DNA of 64,000 bases from an uncultured Bacilli bacterium (GTDB lineage: Bacteria > Bacillota_I > Bacilli_A > RF39 > UBA660): contig CAKOPC010000001.1 in the NCBI GenBank assembly GCA_934098705.1, positions 186,001 through 250,000 on the forward strand, in the 5' to 3' direction. Positions 1 to 7,496 of the stretch are shown one piece after another. Made by a program: the position numbers and the translations under genes. Within the stretch, counting starts at the first letter, position 1, and each line of letters opens with the position of its first letter. The notes beneath the pieces are model-generated. The model had not been told where the DNA came from. It made no database searches and was given only the letters and a program-made list of their open reading frames with translations.

Positions 1-1412
1 GTTTCAGTACCAGAGCCTGTTGCAGGCAATCCTGATTCAAGGGAAATAACTGGCAACACAAAAACAGGATTTTTGTGAATAGAAGTATATAAAACACCGC
101 TACCAGCACCCATATACCAAACACCTGCATAATATTCGGTTAAAGCCGCAGGACTCATTAACCAATAATCGTAATTTTTTATAATATACGAATTATTATT
201 TTTACTATAATAACTACCTGCATGCACTGCTTCATCATACGATAATAATCCTATTTTCAATTTTAATATACCCTTTCCATTACCATCAGTTTCACATTTG
301 AAATTTGATGTATAGTTATCATATGTTGGCGCTGTTGCACTACCTGCTGTTGTATAAGAACTAGCACGTGCAATCTTAAATTGCTCACAAAATTCTGTAT
401 CTGCAATATAATCTTCATAATTTTTTAAATTATTATCATACCAAGTATTAACTGTAATCTTTATTCCATTTGTCACATTACTATAATACATATTGACACT
501 ACCAGAATTAAATACATAATATTTATTATTATCTATACCTTCATTTAATAATAATCTTACGCTACCATTTTCATTTATTCTTACTATTCTCCACATTAAT
601 CCAGCAAAAGATACATAATTATTTGTTACATTTCCTCTATAAAAGTAAGTAGTTCCACTATTTGTTTCTCCATCTACTGATTTATATAATCCACTTGCAT
701 CTCCTGCACTTGCATAATCTGTTGTTAATGTTGCAGTTGCACTTAATACATTACTATTACCATCTCCAAGTATCAACTGATTTAATGTTTTTGGTGGTAC
801 AAACTCCGTATCACTTGCTTTAACATTAATCTTAAACTTAAATGTATCTCCTCCTACTGTTACTGTTTGTTCTTTATCTTTTACTTCATACTTTCTATCA
901 CTTACATAATCACTATTTACCCATATAGTAAGTCTATAATTATTAGTTGTTGTAAGATTTGCTGATGTAAGAGTAAGCTTTGAACCATAAGCATAATAGT
1001 TATCATTTCCTAAAGCTGATAAGGAACTCATCTTTAAATTACCAGATGTTTCACTTGTTGTTAAATTAGTAAGATTAAATGTTACATACTTATTTAAAAG
1101 GGTGTTACTACCATCTATTGTAAAATAGATATAATAATAAACATCCTTTGGAGCCTTACTTGTTGCAGTAACTCCAAAAGTATAAGTATTACCACTTGCC
1201 ATGCCATCCTCATCACTTAATGGTTCAAGTTTTGTAAGCTCTAAAGCTGCATTTTCCTTATAAGTAAATGATAAACCTGATATCTCAATTTTATTCTCCC
1301 TTTGACCTTGAAATACAAAGTTTGCAATAGCATAACTTAATCCAGTAAAAAGCATAACAACACCAAGTATTATTAATACGACAACCAATTTTCTATTTTT
1401 TGTATTCTCCAT
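1..1412 (-). CDS. TasA/camelysin-like secreted surface protein with large C-terminal module (3' end cut by window)
   Basis: The frame is open from an ATG at 1412 to the window edge, about 470 residues; the C-terminus is missing. It begins MENTKNRK followed by a hydrophobic segment ending near LSYAIA, a SipW-type signal or anchor. The next ~110 residues contain the pattern ENKIEISGLSFTYKE...PLSDEDG, which matches the protein at 26191 and the one at 62446, and resembles the TasA/camelysin fold used for secreted fibres. The C-terminal ~230 residues (NQLILGDG, YFYRGNV, FAGLMWRIVRINENGS, YIADTEFCEQFK, GLLSYDEAVHAG, PVISL) are paralogous to the C-terminus of 62446 and look like the DUF6273/C-type-lectin-like extracellular class. 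The ATG is preceded by AGGTGA and a good promoter. Role in adhesion or matrix is inference; family assignment is from pattern memory only. Confidence 0.7.
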   Translation of the reverse strand, partial: MENTKNRKLVVVLIILGVVMLFTGLSYAIANFVFQGQRENKIEISGLSFTYKENAALELTKLEPLSDEDGMASGNTYTFGVTATSKAPKDVYYYIYFTIDGSNTLLNKYVTFNLTNLTTSETSGNLKMSSLSALGNDNYYAYGSKLTLTSANLTTTNNYRLTIWVNSDYVSDRKYEVKDKEQTVTVGGDTFKFKINVKASDTEFVPPKTLNQLILGDGNSNVLSATATLTTDYASAGDASGLYKSVDGETNSGTTYFYRGNVTNNYVSFAGLMWRIVRINENGSVRLLLNEGIDNNKYYVFNSGSVNMYYSNVTNGIKITVNTWYDNNLKNYEDYIADTEFCEQFKIARASSYTTAGSATAPTYDNYTSNFKCETDGNGKGILKLKIGLLSYDEAVHAGSYYSKNNNSYIIKNYDYWLMSPAALTEYYAGVWYMGAGSGVLYTSIHKNPVFVLPVISLESGLPATGSGTE

Positions 1413-1439
1413 AATATAAATCACCTATCTTATATATAA

Positions 1440-1468
1440 ATATTATCATTTTTAAGTAAAATTGTAAA
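1440..1468 (-). promoter_or_regulatory. sigma-A-type promoter for the surface protein at 1-1412
   Basis: On the minus strand TTTACA (1463-1468) and TAATAT (1440-1445) are separated by exactly 17 bases, about 25 bases upstream of the ATG at 1412. It lies just after the truB stop, so the surface gene has its own start rather than depending on the rimP operon. Confidence 0.55.
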
Positions 1469-1477
1469 CATAATTTA

Positions 1478-2317
1478 CTAAAATATAAAAGCCTTTACTA
1501 GCATATTACAATCATTTTTTCTGTATAAAGCAAACAATTTATTATTTTTAGTAAATAAGACATTATCTAAATTATATATATTATCTAGTTTGCACCCATT
1601 TAATATTTTCTTTTCTAATACAGTATCTATTTCTATTTTTTTATAGTTAAATAGTTTGCTTACATCATAAAACTTAAAGTTTCCATTTTTTATATCTTCC
1701 AAAGTATAAGAGTCGTTGATACTAAAGTTATCAATACTTATTCTTTTTAAATCTGCCATACACATAGGTATATTAAGTTTTAAACTTAAATTATTAATAA
1801 GACTTCTTATATAAAATCCTTTACTTACCTTACATCTAAAATATAAAAAATTATCTTTAAATTTTATATTATCAATAGAAAACACATTAACCTCTTTTTT
1901 AGGAAGCTTAACATCTATATTACATCTTGCATATTCATAAAGTTTTTTACCATTTACTTTAACTGCTGAATAAATTGGTACTTCTTGCGTATAAGACCCT
2001 TTAAATGATAGTAAAGCCTTAGTAATTTTATCAGTATCACCTTTATAATTATCTTCCCATAAAACATTACCTGTTATATCATAAGTGTCTGTTGACTTTC
2101 CAATTAATACTGTAACTTCATACTCTTTTACTTCTTTATCTAATATTTTTTGAGCCTTTGTATATTTACCAACTCCCACAACTAAAAGACCAGTTGCTAA
2201 AGGATCAAGTGTTCCAAAATGACCTATCTTTTTAGTATTTAAAACCTTTGATAAAATATTTATACAATCACGTGATGTATAACCTTTATCTTTATTTATT
2301 AATAATAATCCGTCCAT
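1478..2317 (-). CDS. truB: tRNA pseudouridine(55) synthase TruB
   Basis: TruB isomerises U55 to pseudouridine in the T-loop of tRNAs. The protein (279 residues from the start chosen) opens with the family signature DGLLLINKDKGYTSRD and contains GHFGTLDPLATGLL, whose Asp is the catalytic residue; KVSKGFYIRSLINNL near residue 170 is also typical. An upstream in-frame extension of 25 hydrophobic codons exists, but the family starts at the MDGLL methionine (2317), which has GGTGAT just upstream. It is the last gene of the rimP-nusA-rnpM-infB-rbfA-truB operon, the usual Bacillota order. Length is slightly short for the family (about 290-310). Confidence 0.95.
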   Translation of the reverse strand: MDGLLLINKDKGYTSRDCINILSKVLNTKKIGHFGTLDPLATGLLVVGVGKYTKAQKILDKEVKEYEVTVLIGKSTDTYDITGNVLWEDNYKGDTDKITKALLSFKGSYTQEVPIYSAVKVNGKKLYEYARCNIDVKLPKKEVNVFSIDNIKFKDNFLYFRCKVSKGFYIRSLINNLSLKLNIPMCMADLKRISIDNFSINDSYTLEDIKNGNFKFYDVSKLFNYKKIEIDTVLEKKILNGCKLDNIYNLDNVLFTKNNKLFALYRKNDCNMLVKAFIF

Positions 2318-2369
2318 AAATATCACCATCTTTATAATACAACAAAAAAAAGAAAAAAAGAAGATTATA

Positions 2370-2708
2370 TTAATCCTCCTTATGTATTTCATCTATTATT
2401 CTATCAATATTATTACCATATTCAAAAGATGTATCATAATGAAAACTTATCTGTGGCATTTTTCTTATATCTATCCTTTTAGCAAGTGTAAGTTCAATAA
2501 AATTAGAAGCTTTATTTAATGAATCTATTATTTTTTCTTTATCATTATTTAAAGTTGTTATATAAACCTTTGCATAAGATAAATCATTTGTTACATCACA
2601 TCCTGTTATAGTAACAAATTTGAAGTCTTTATTTTTTGTTTCATTTTGCAAAATATAACCTATTTCTTTAGTAAATAGACTACCTATTCTCTCTGTTTTT
2701 ATACTCAT
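2370..2708 (-). CDS. rbfA: 30S ribosome-binding factor RbfA
   Basis: RbfA is a KH-fold factor that binds immature 30S subunits and assists 16S rRNA 5'-end maturation and cold adaptation. The 112-residue product has the family's N-terminal RIGSLFTKEIGYIL, the central VTITGCDVTNDLSYAKVYIT strand segment, and the late RKMPQISFHYDTSFEYGNNID stretch. The start overlaps the end of infB by 4 bases, so translation is likely coupled. The gap to truB is about 50 bases. Length is normal for the family. Confidence 0.95.
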   Translation of the reverse strand: MSIKTERIGSLFTKEIGYILQNETKNKDFKFVTITGCDVTNDLSYAKVYITTLNNDKEKIIDSLNKASNFIELTLAKRIDIRKMPQISFHYDTSFEYGNNIDRIIDEIHKED

Positions 2709-4798
2709 CTTTTTACCTCTTGTAATTCATAAGATTCAATTATATCTCCTTCTTTTATATCACTATAATTTTCAAGTGTTATACCACAATCAAATCCTTT
2801 TTTAACTTCAACTGCCTTATCTTTTTCACGTTGTAATGATGCTATTTTACCATCATATACAATAACACCATCTCTTACAAGTCTTGCTTTAGAACCCATT
2901 TTTATAATACCTTCATTTACATGCGATCCTGCAATTAAACCAACCTTTGAGAACTTAAATATTTGTCTTACAAGAGCATTACCAAGTATTTTTTCTTCAT
3001 ATTCTGGAGATAACATACCTTTTATTGCAGCTTCAAGTTCTTCGATTATTTTATAAATAATTGTATGACATCTAATATCAATATTATGTTCTTTAGCAAA
3101 TTCCATTGTTTTACTATCAGGTCTTATATTAAAGCCATAAATAATGGCATGTGATGCATCAGCAAGTAAAATATCACTATCTGTAACTGTTCCAACACCA
3201 CTTCTTATAACATTTACTCTAACACCATCAATATCTATTTTCTCTAAGCTTTGTTTTATAGCTTCCTCAGATCCTTTAACATCTGTTTTTAGAACAATAT
3301 TTATAGCTTTTTCTCCCATTTTTACTTTACTAAATAAATCATCAAGTGTCATACCATTTCTATTAGTATTAGCTTCTTTATGTCTTAGTGTTCTCTCTTC
3401 AGCTATTTTTTTAGCTTCTTTTTCAGTTCTAAAAGCCATAAATTTATCTCCCGCAACTGGAAGATCACTAAGACCTGTTATTTCAACTGGAGATGATGGA
3501 TAAGCTTCTGTTATATTAACACCTTTATCATCTTTTAAAGTTCTAACTCTACCATAATAATTTCCAACAACTATTGGATCACCAATTCTTAATGTACCAT
3601 TTTGAATAAGAAGTGAAATAACACTACCAACATTTTTATCAAGTCTTGCTTCAATTACTGAACCTGTTGCATATCTATTTGGATTAGCTTTTAACTCGTT
3701 CATTTCTGCAACAAGTAAAATGTTTTCTAAAAGTTCATTTATTCCTTCTTTAGTAACACAAGAAATTTTATTTACTAAAGTATCTCCGCCCCATTCTTCT
3801 GGAGTTAATCCATACTCTGTTAATTCTTGAAGTACCCTATCAGGATTAGCATCTTTTAAATCCATTTTATTTATTGCAACAATTATTGGTACCTTAGCAG
3901 CTTTAGCATGATCTATTGCTTCAACTGTTTGTGGTTTTACACCATCAACTGCTGATACAATTATAACAACTATATCTGTAACTTCTGCTCCTCTTGCTCT
4001 CATCTTAGTAAAAGCAGCGTGTCCTGGAGTATCTATAAAAGTAATTTTTTTATCATTTATAGTAACTTGATATGCTCCAACCTTTTGTGTTATACCACCA
4101 GCTTCACTTGATACAACATTTGTCTTTCTTATAACATCTAAAAGAGAAGTTTTACCATGATCTACATGTCCCATAATAGTTACAACTGGAGGTCTTGAAA
4201 CCATATCTTCTTCTTTATCTTCTATTGTAAGTTCCTCAAAATTAGCTATATCTTGTGTTTCTTCTTTAACTAACTTTTTATTATAATCAAGTACTATAAG
4301 TTCTGCTGTATCTTTATCTAAACTTTGATTTATATTTACAATAACACCTAAATTAAACAACTTTTTTATAATTTCCATAGGATTTACATTTAAAGCCTCT
4401 CCAAGTTCTTTTACTGTCATCCCATTTTTATATAAAATAGTATCTTCTTTTATTTCTACTTTATTTTCTTTTAACTTTTCTTTATTTTTATACATTTGTT
4501 TCTTTTGAATTTTAAATTTAGAATCATCTTTTGTTTTATTAGATACTGCTTTAGGTTTCATTTTATCATTTGTACTATCTTTTAAAACATTTAACTTTTT
4601 CATTTCATAGTCTTCAATTTCTTCTTCTTCTTCAATTTCTTTATCTTCTAAACTTATTTCATCATCAAGCATAATAATATCGTCTTCACTTAACATATCA
4701 TCTTTATTTGTTGCTGAAAGATTTAACTTTTCACATAGGTTTAATATATGAGATGTACTAACACCAACATCATTTGCGTATTCTAAAACGCTCATCAT
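2705..4798 (-). CDS. infB: translation initiation factor IF-2
   Basis: IF-2 is the GTPase that places initiator tRNA on the 30S subunit and drives subunit joining. The 697-residue protein has an acidic/lysine-rich N-terminal region (about residues 45-190) containing an IF2_N-like motif (GMTVKELGEALNVNPMEIIK), then the G domain with GHVDHGKT (G1), DTPGHAAF (G3) and NKMD (G4), followed by the beta-barrel and C-terminal tRNA-binding domains. GAGGTGAT precedes the ATG at 4798. The gene follows rnpM with 6 bases between; the L7Ae-like ylxQ gene often present between them is absent. Confidence 0.97.
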   Translation of the reverse strand: MMSVLEYANDVGVSTSHILNLCEKLNLSATNKDDMLSEDDIIMLDDEISLEDKEIEEEEEIEDYEMKKLNVLKDSTNDKMKPKAVSNKTKDDSKFKIQKKQMYKNKEKLKENKVEIKEDTILYKNGMTVKELGEALNVNPMEIIKKLFNLGVIVNINQSLDKDTAELIVLDYNKKLVKEETQDIANFEELTIEDKEEDMVSRPPVVTIMGHVDHGKTSLLDVIRKTNVVSSEAGGITQKVGAYQVTINDKKITFIDTPGHAAFTKMRARGAEVTDIVVIIVSAVDGVKPQTVEAIDHAKAAKVPIIVAINKMDLKDANPDRVLQELTEYGLTPEEWGGDTLVNKISCVTKEGINELLENILLVAEMNELKANPNRYATGSVIEARLDKNVGSVISLLIQNGTLRIGDPIVVGNYYGRVRTLKDDKGVNITEAYPSSPVEITGLSDLPVAGDKFMAFRTEKEAKKIAEERTLRHKEANTNRNGMTLDDLFSKVKMGEKAINIVLKTDVKGSEEAIKQSLEKIDIDGVRVNVIRSGVGTVTDSDILLADASHAIIYGFNIRPDSKTMEFAKEHNIDIRCHTIIYKIIEELEAAIKGMLSPEYEEKILGNALVRQIFKFSKVGLIAGSHVNEGIIKMGSKARLVRDGVIVYDGKIASLQREKDKAVEVKKGFDCGITLENYSDIKEGDIIESYELQEVKR

Positions 4799-4804
4799 AA
4801 ATAA

Positions 4805-5068
4805 TCACCTCTTTAAAATATTTTCTAATTCTTCATAAATACTATCTGGTATTTCTATTTCTAAAGCTTTTTCTAATGCTTTATTATTTTTTGCTTTTTC
4901 TATTACTTCCATCTTTAATTGTAAGTATGCCCCATGTCCATTTTGTTTTCCTTCTTTATCTATTACAACATCATTATCTGGTGTTCTAACAATTCTTACA
5001 AGGTCTTTTTTTAAACACTTTTCATGAGTTACAACACAAGTACGCATTGGCATTTTTCTTGTTTTCAT
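4805..5068 (-). CDS. rnpM: YlxR/RnpM family RNA-binding protein
   Basis: This 87-residue protein is the YlxR (DUF448) family member nearly always found between nusA and infB; the Bacillus homologue has been described as an RNase P modulator (RnpM). Visible family features are RKMPMRTCVVTHEKCLKKDLVRIVR at the start and the GKQNGHGAYLQLK turn. Its ATG overlaps the nusA stop by one base (TAATG), implying coupled translation. Assignment to the family is strong; the exact cellular role is taken from work on homologues. Confidence 0.9.
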   Translation of the reverse strand: MKTRKMPMRTCVVTHEKCLKKDLVRIVRTPDNDVVIDKEGKQNGHGAYLQLKMEVIEKAKNNKALEKALEIEIPDSIYEELENILKR

Positions 5069-6210
5069 TATTTTAATGTAATCCCCATTTCACTTGCTTG
5101 TTCTTTTGTTTTTACATCTATTTTATATTTAGTAAGCTTACTTGCAAGTCTTACATTTGAACCCTTCTTACCAAGTGCTAAAGAGAAATCTTCACCATCT
5201 GCAATAGCTAAAGCTTCTTGTTTTTTAGGATCAAGTATAAATACTCTTACATTTTTTGCAGGACTTAAGGCATTTGCTATATATTTTTCTTTATCTTCAT
5301 CATATTTAATAATATCTAACTTTTCTCCATTTAATTCTTTTATAATGTTAGATATTCTAGAACCTTTTTCCCCGATACAACATCCAATAGGATCAATATT
5401 AGCATATTGTGAGTAAACAGAAACTTTACTTCTTATACCAGCATCTCTTGCAACACCCATAATCATAACAGAACCATCATTTAATTCTGGAATAGAAAGT
5501 TCAAATAATCTTTTTACAAAATTAGGATGTTTTCTTGTTAAAAATATAACTGTGCCTTTTGGACCTGACTCAACCTTAGAAACATATGCTTTAACGCTTG
5601 TTTCCATCTCAAGTTTTTCATCTCCAATAAGTTCATTTTTAGACAAAATACCATTTGTTCTGCCTAAATTAATGTAATAATTTCCTTCATCTTCAAGTTC
5701 TAATATACCTTGTACTAATTCTCCCTCTTTATCTTTAAATTCATTAACTAAACTTTCTCTTTCAGCTTCTCTTATCTTTTGAACTACAACTTGTTTTGCT
5801 GTTGCAGCTGCAACACGTCCAAAATCTTTTGGAGTAACTAAAGTATCAACAGTATCACCAATATTATATCTTTTATCAATTTTTCTTGCATCTTCTAAAG
5901 ATATTTTTATATCATTAGGGTCCCCATTATATTTATTCTTGTTATTTGTTTTTACAACTTCTCCAGTTTCTTCATCAATAACTTCTTCTTCATCATCCTC
6001 TTTATAAACATCATCAACAACTGTTTTGTAAGAATAAACCTTTATTTCTCCAGTTTCTTTATTAATTACAACTTTAGAATTTGGCATACCATAATTTTTC
6101 TTATATGCAGAGTTTAATCCCTGTTCCATAGCTTCAAAAACAACATCTCTATCTATATGTTTTTCATCCTCTAATACTTTTACTGCTTTTAAAAATTCCT
6201 CACCATTCAT
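5068..6210 (-). CDS. nusA: transcription termination/antitermination factor NusA
   Basis: NusA binds RNA polymerase and nascent RNA, tuning pausing, intrinsic termination and antitermination. The 380-residue protein has the N-terminal polymerase-binding domain (about 1-130, starting MNGEEFLKAVKVLEDEKHID), an S1 domain with GELVQGILELE, and two KH domains (VARDAGIRSKVSV, DPIGCCIGEKGSRISNI; then SLALGKKGSNVRLASKLT). An acidic insertion DDEEEVIDEETGE sits near residue 75-85. No C-terminal acidic repeats are present, as is usual in Bacillota. It follows rimP with 5 bases between them. Confidence 0.96.
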   Translation of the reverse strand: MNGEEFLKAVKVLEDEKHIDRDVVFEAMEQGLNSAYKKNYGMPNSKVVINKETGEIKVYSYKTVVDDVYKEDDEEEVIDEETGEVVKTNNKNKYNGDPNDIKISLEDARKIDKRYNIGDTVDTLVTPKDFGRVAAATAKQVVVQKIREAERESLVNEFKDKEGELVQGILELEDEGNYYINLGRTNGILSKNELIGDEKLEMETSVKAYVSKVESGPKGTVIFLTRKHPNFVKRLFELSIPELNDGSVMIMGVARDAGIRSKVSVYSQYANIDPIGCCIGEKGSRISNIIKELNGEKLDIIKYDEDKEKYIANALSPAKNVRVFILDPKKQEALAIADGEDFSLALGKKGSNVRLASKLTKYKIDVKTKEQASEMGITLK

Positions 6211-6215
6211 AATCT

Positions 6216-6455
6216 TTACTTCCTTTCTTTACTGTATACATCTAATACATAATTATCTTTTATTAAATCCATCTTATCAATAACTGGATTTATCATTTTG
6301 GTTACTTTAACAACTGTATCAATATCAATAATATCACTACTTGTTATAACAACATTTAATGTATTAGGACATCCTTTCTTATAAAATATTTCATCAATAG
6401 CTATATTTTCATCTTGTAATAAACTATTTAGTTCTACTTTTAATTTATCAAACAT
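6216..6455 (-). CDS. rimP: ribosome maturation factor RimP, N-terminal domain only
   Basis: Position (first gene of the nusA-infB operon) and sequence (LNVVITSSDIIDIDTVVKVTKMINPVIDKMDLIKDNYVLDVYSK) match RimP, which helps 30S assembly. The product has only 79 residues, whereas RimP is usually about 150; it ends right where the C-terminal SH3-like domain would begin, at the family's Y-x-L-E-V-S-S-P-G region (here YVLDVYSKERK). The stop is TAA and nusA starts 5 bases later, so there is no room for a frameshifted tail. A strong GGGAGGTGG ribosome-binding site precedes the ATG. This may be a true one-domain RimP rather than a pseudogene. Confidence 0.8.
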   Translation of the reverse strand: MFDKLKVELNSLLQDENIAIDEIFYKKGCPNTLNVVITSSDIIDIDTVVKVTKMINPVIDKMDLIKDNYVLDVYSKERK

Positions 6456-6477
6456 AAAAGTCCACCTCCCTATTTAA

Positions 6478-6511
6478 TATAAAAAGTGGGAAAACATAAA
6501 CTTACCCACTT
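6478..6511 (-). terminator. terminator-like hairpin in the rimP-nusA operon leader (possible attenuator)
   Basis: On the minus strand AAGTGGG (6505-6511) pairs perfectly with CCCACTT (6484-6490) across a 14-base loop and is followed at once by a T run, between the operon promoter and the rimP ribosome-binding site. This is the layout of a leader attenuator. The operon encodes NusA itself, so feedback is plausible, but that is inference; the 7-bp stem is modest. Confidence 0.45.
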
Positions 6512-6524
6512 CGTTGCTACAAGT

Positions 6525-6552
6525 ATTATAACACAAAATCCTTATTTGTAAA
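6525..6552 (-). promoter_or_regulatory. sigma-A-type promoter of the rimP-nusA-infB operon
   Basis: Minus-strand TTTACA (6547-6552) and a perfect TATAAT (6525-6530) with a 16-base spacer. It drives the leader containing the hairpin at 6478-6511 and then rimP. Confidence 0.6.
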
Positions 6553-6684
6553 ACATTTTTTACTACTTTTTAGCCATTTTATTGCAAAATATCACAATTA
6601 CTATATATATAATATTTATATAAATATAAAACTATGTCCATATTTATATAGTACTATATGGTACATGATATTTCATAAGAAATC

Positions 6685-6783
6685 CTACCTTTTAAAAACC
6701 GAATTGCTTGTAAGCTTTAATTTAGAATACATAACCTTTTTTAATAAATCATTTAAACTTACATTAACTAATTCATCTCTCAT
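6685..6783 (-). CDS. small ORF of 32 codons, function unknown
   Basis: In the spacer between divergent rimP and recU, a minus-strand ORF starts at an ATG preceded by GGAGGG at ideal spacing and runs to TAG at 6685. The peptide (MRDELVNVSLNDLLKKVMYS... ending SNSVFKR) is charged and probably helical, with no membrane segment. Upstream TTGTCG and TACAAT hexamers 17 bases apart could be its promoter. I recognise no family; a real small protein is plausible because of the strong ribosome-binding site, but short ORFs arise by chance in AT-rich DNA. Confidence 0.4.
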   Translation of the reverse strand: MRDELVNVSLNDLLKKVMYSKLKLTSNSVFKR

Positions 6784-6891
6784 TATTTTATCCCTCCATT
6801 ATTATTATAAAATAATTGTAAAGTAATGTGTGATTTTCGACAAATGATTACTATTTTTTTAGTATTTATAGAAAAAGTAGGCAAAATATAG

Positions 6892-6897
6892 TATAAT
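6892..6897 (+). promoter_or_regulatory. -10 element upstream of recU
   Basis: A perfect TATAAT with a weak -35 region lies 17 bases before the recU ATG, giving a very short leader with AGGTGG as ribosome-binding site. No other -10 candidate is closer. Confidence 0.4.
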
Positions 6898-6914
6898 TTC
6901 TTGTAGGTGGTATC

Positions 6915-7496
6915 ATGAAGATTAATTATCCTGGTAGTATAAAAAAAGAAAAAATAAATAAAATAACAAATTATGGGAATCGTGGTATGACTTTAGAATT
7001 TGATCTTAATGAAACAAATAACTATTATCTTGAAAAAGATATTGCAGTTATTCATAAAAAGCCTACTCCTATACAAGTTGTAGACACAGATTATGGAAAA
7101 CGTAAAATTACTAAAGCCTACTTTAAAGAACCATCAACAACAGACTATAATGGTATATATAAAGGTTTCTATATTGATTATGAAGCTAAGGAAACAACAA
7201 ATAAAACAGCCTTTCCTTTAGCAAATATTCATAAACACCAAATAGACCATTTAGAAAAAGTATTAAAACATGGCGGAATATGCTTTTTAATAGTTAGATT
7301 TACAAAACTTGATGAAACTTACCTTTTATATGCTAAAGACTTTTTAGAATATATTAAAAATAATGATAGAAAGTCAGTACCACTTAAATATTTTAAAGAA
7401 AAAGGATATATAATTAAAATAGGACTTAATAAACGTTTAGATTATTTAAAAATTATAGATGAATATGGAGGAAATTATGGAAAAGACGGCAGATAA
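6915..7496 (+). CDS. recU: Holliday junction resolvase RecU
   Basis: RecU cuts four-way DNA junctions in recombination and chromosome segregation in Bacillota. The 193-residue product begins MKINYPGSIKK and has NYGNRGMTLEFDLNETN, the nuclease core VVDTDYGKRKITKAYFKEPSTTDYNG followed by YIDYEAKET and the HQIDHL segment, all characteristic of the family. The ATG at 6915 has AGGTGG upstream. The end of the gene overlaps the start of the class A penicillin-binding protein by about 20 bases, the same recU-ponA pairing found in Bacillus. Confidence 0.95.
   Translation: MKINYPGSIKKEKINKITNYGNRGMTLEFDLNETNNYYLEKDIAVIHKKPTPIQVVDTDYGKRKITKAYFKEPSTTDYNGIYKGFYIDYEAKETTNKTAFPLANIHKHQIDHLEKVLKHGGICFLIVRFTKLDETYLLYAKDFLEYIKNNDRKSVPLKYFKEKGYIIKIGLNKRLDYLKIIDEYGGNYGKDGR

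Noticed and set aside
3144..3503. Plus-strand ORF of 119 codons opposite infB
   Set aside because: It lies fully inside infB, has no ribosome-binding site and has the Ser/Phe-rich composition of an antisense shadow. The same applies to the ORFs at 5024-5416, 32033-32374, 40259-40516 and 60233-60682.
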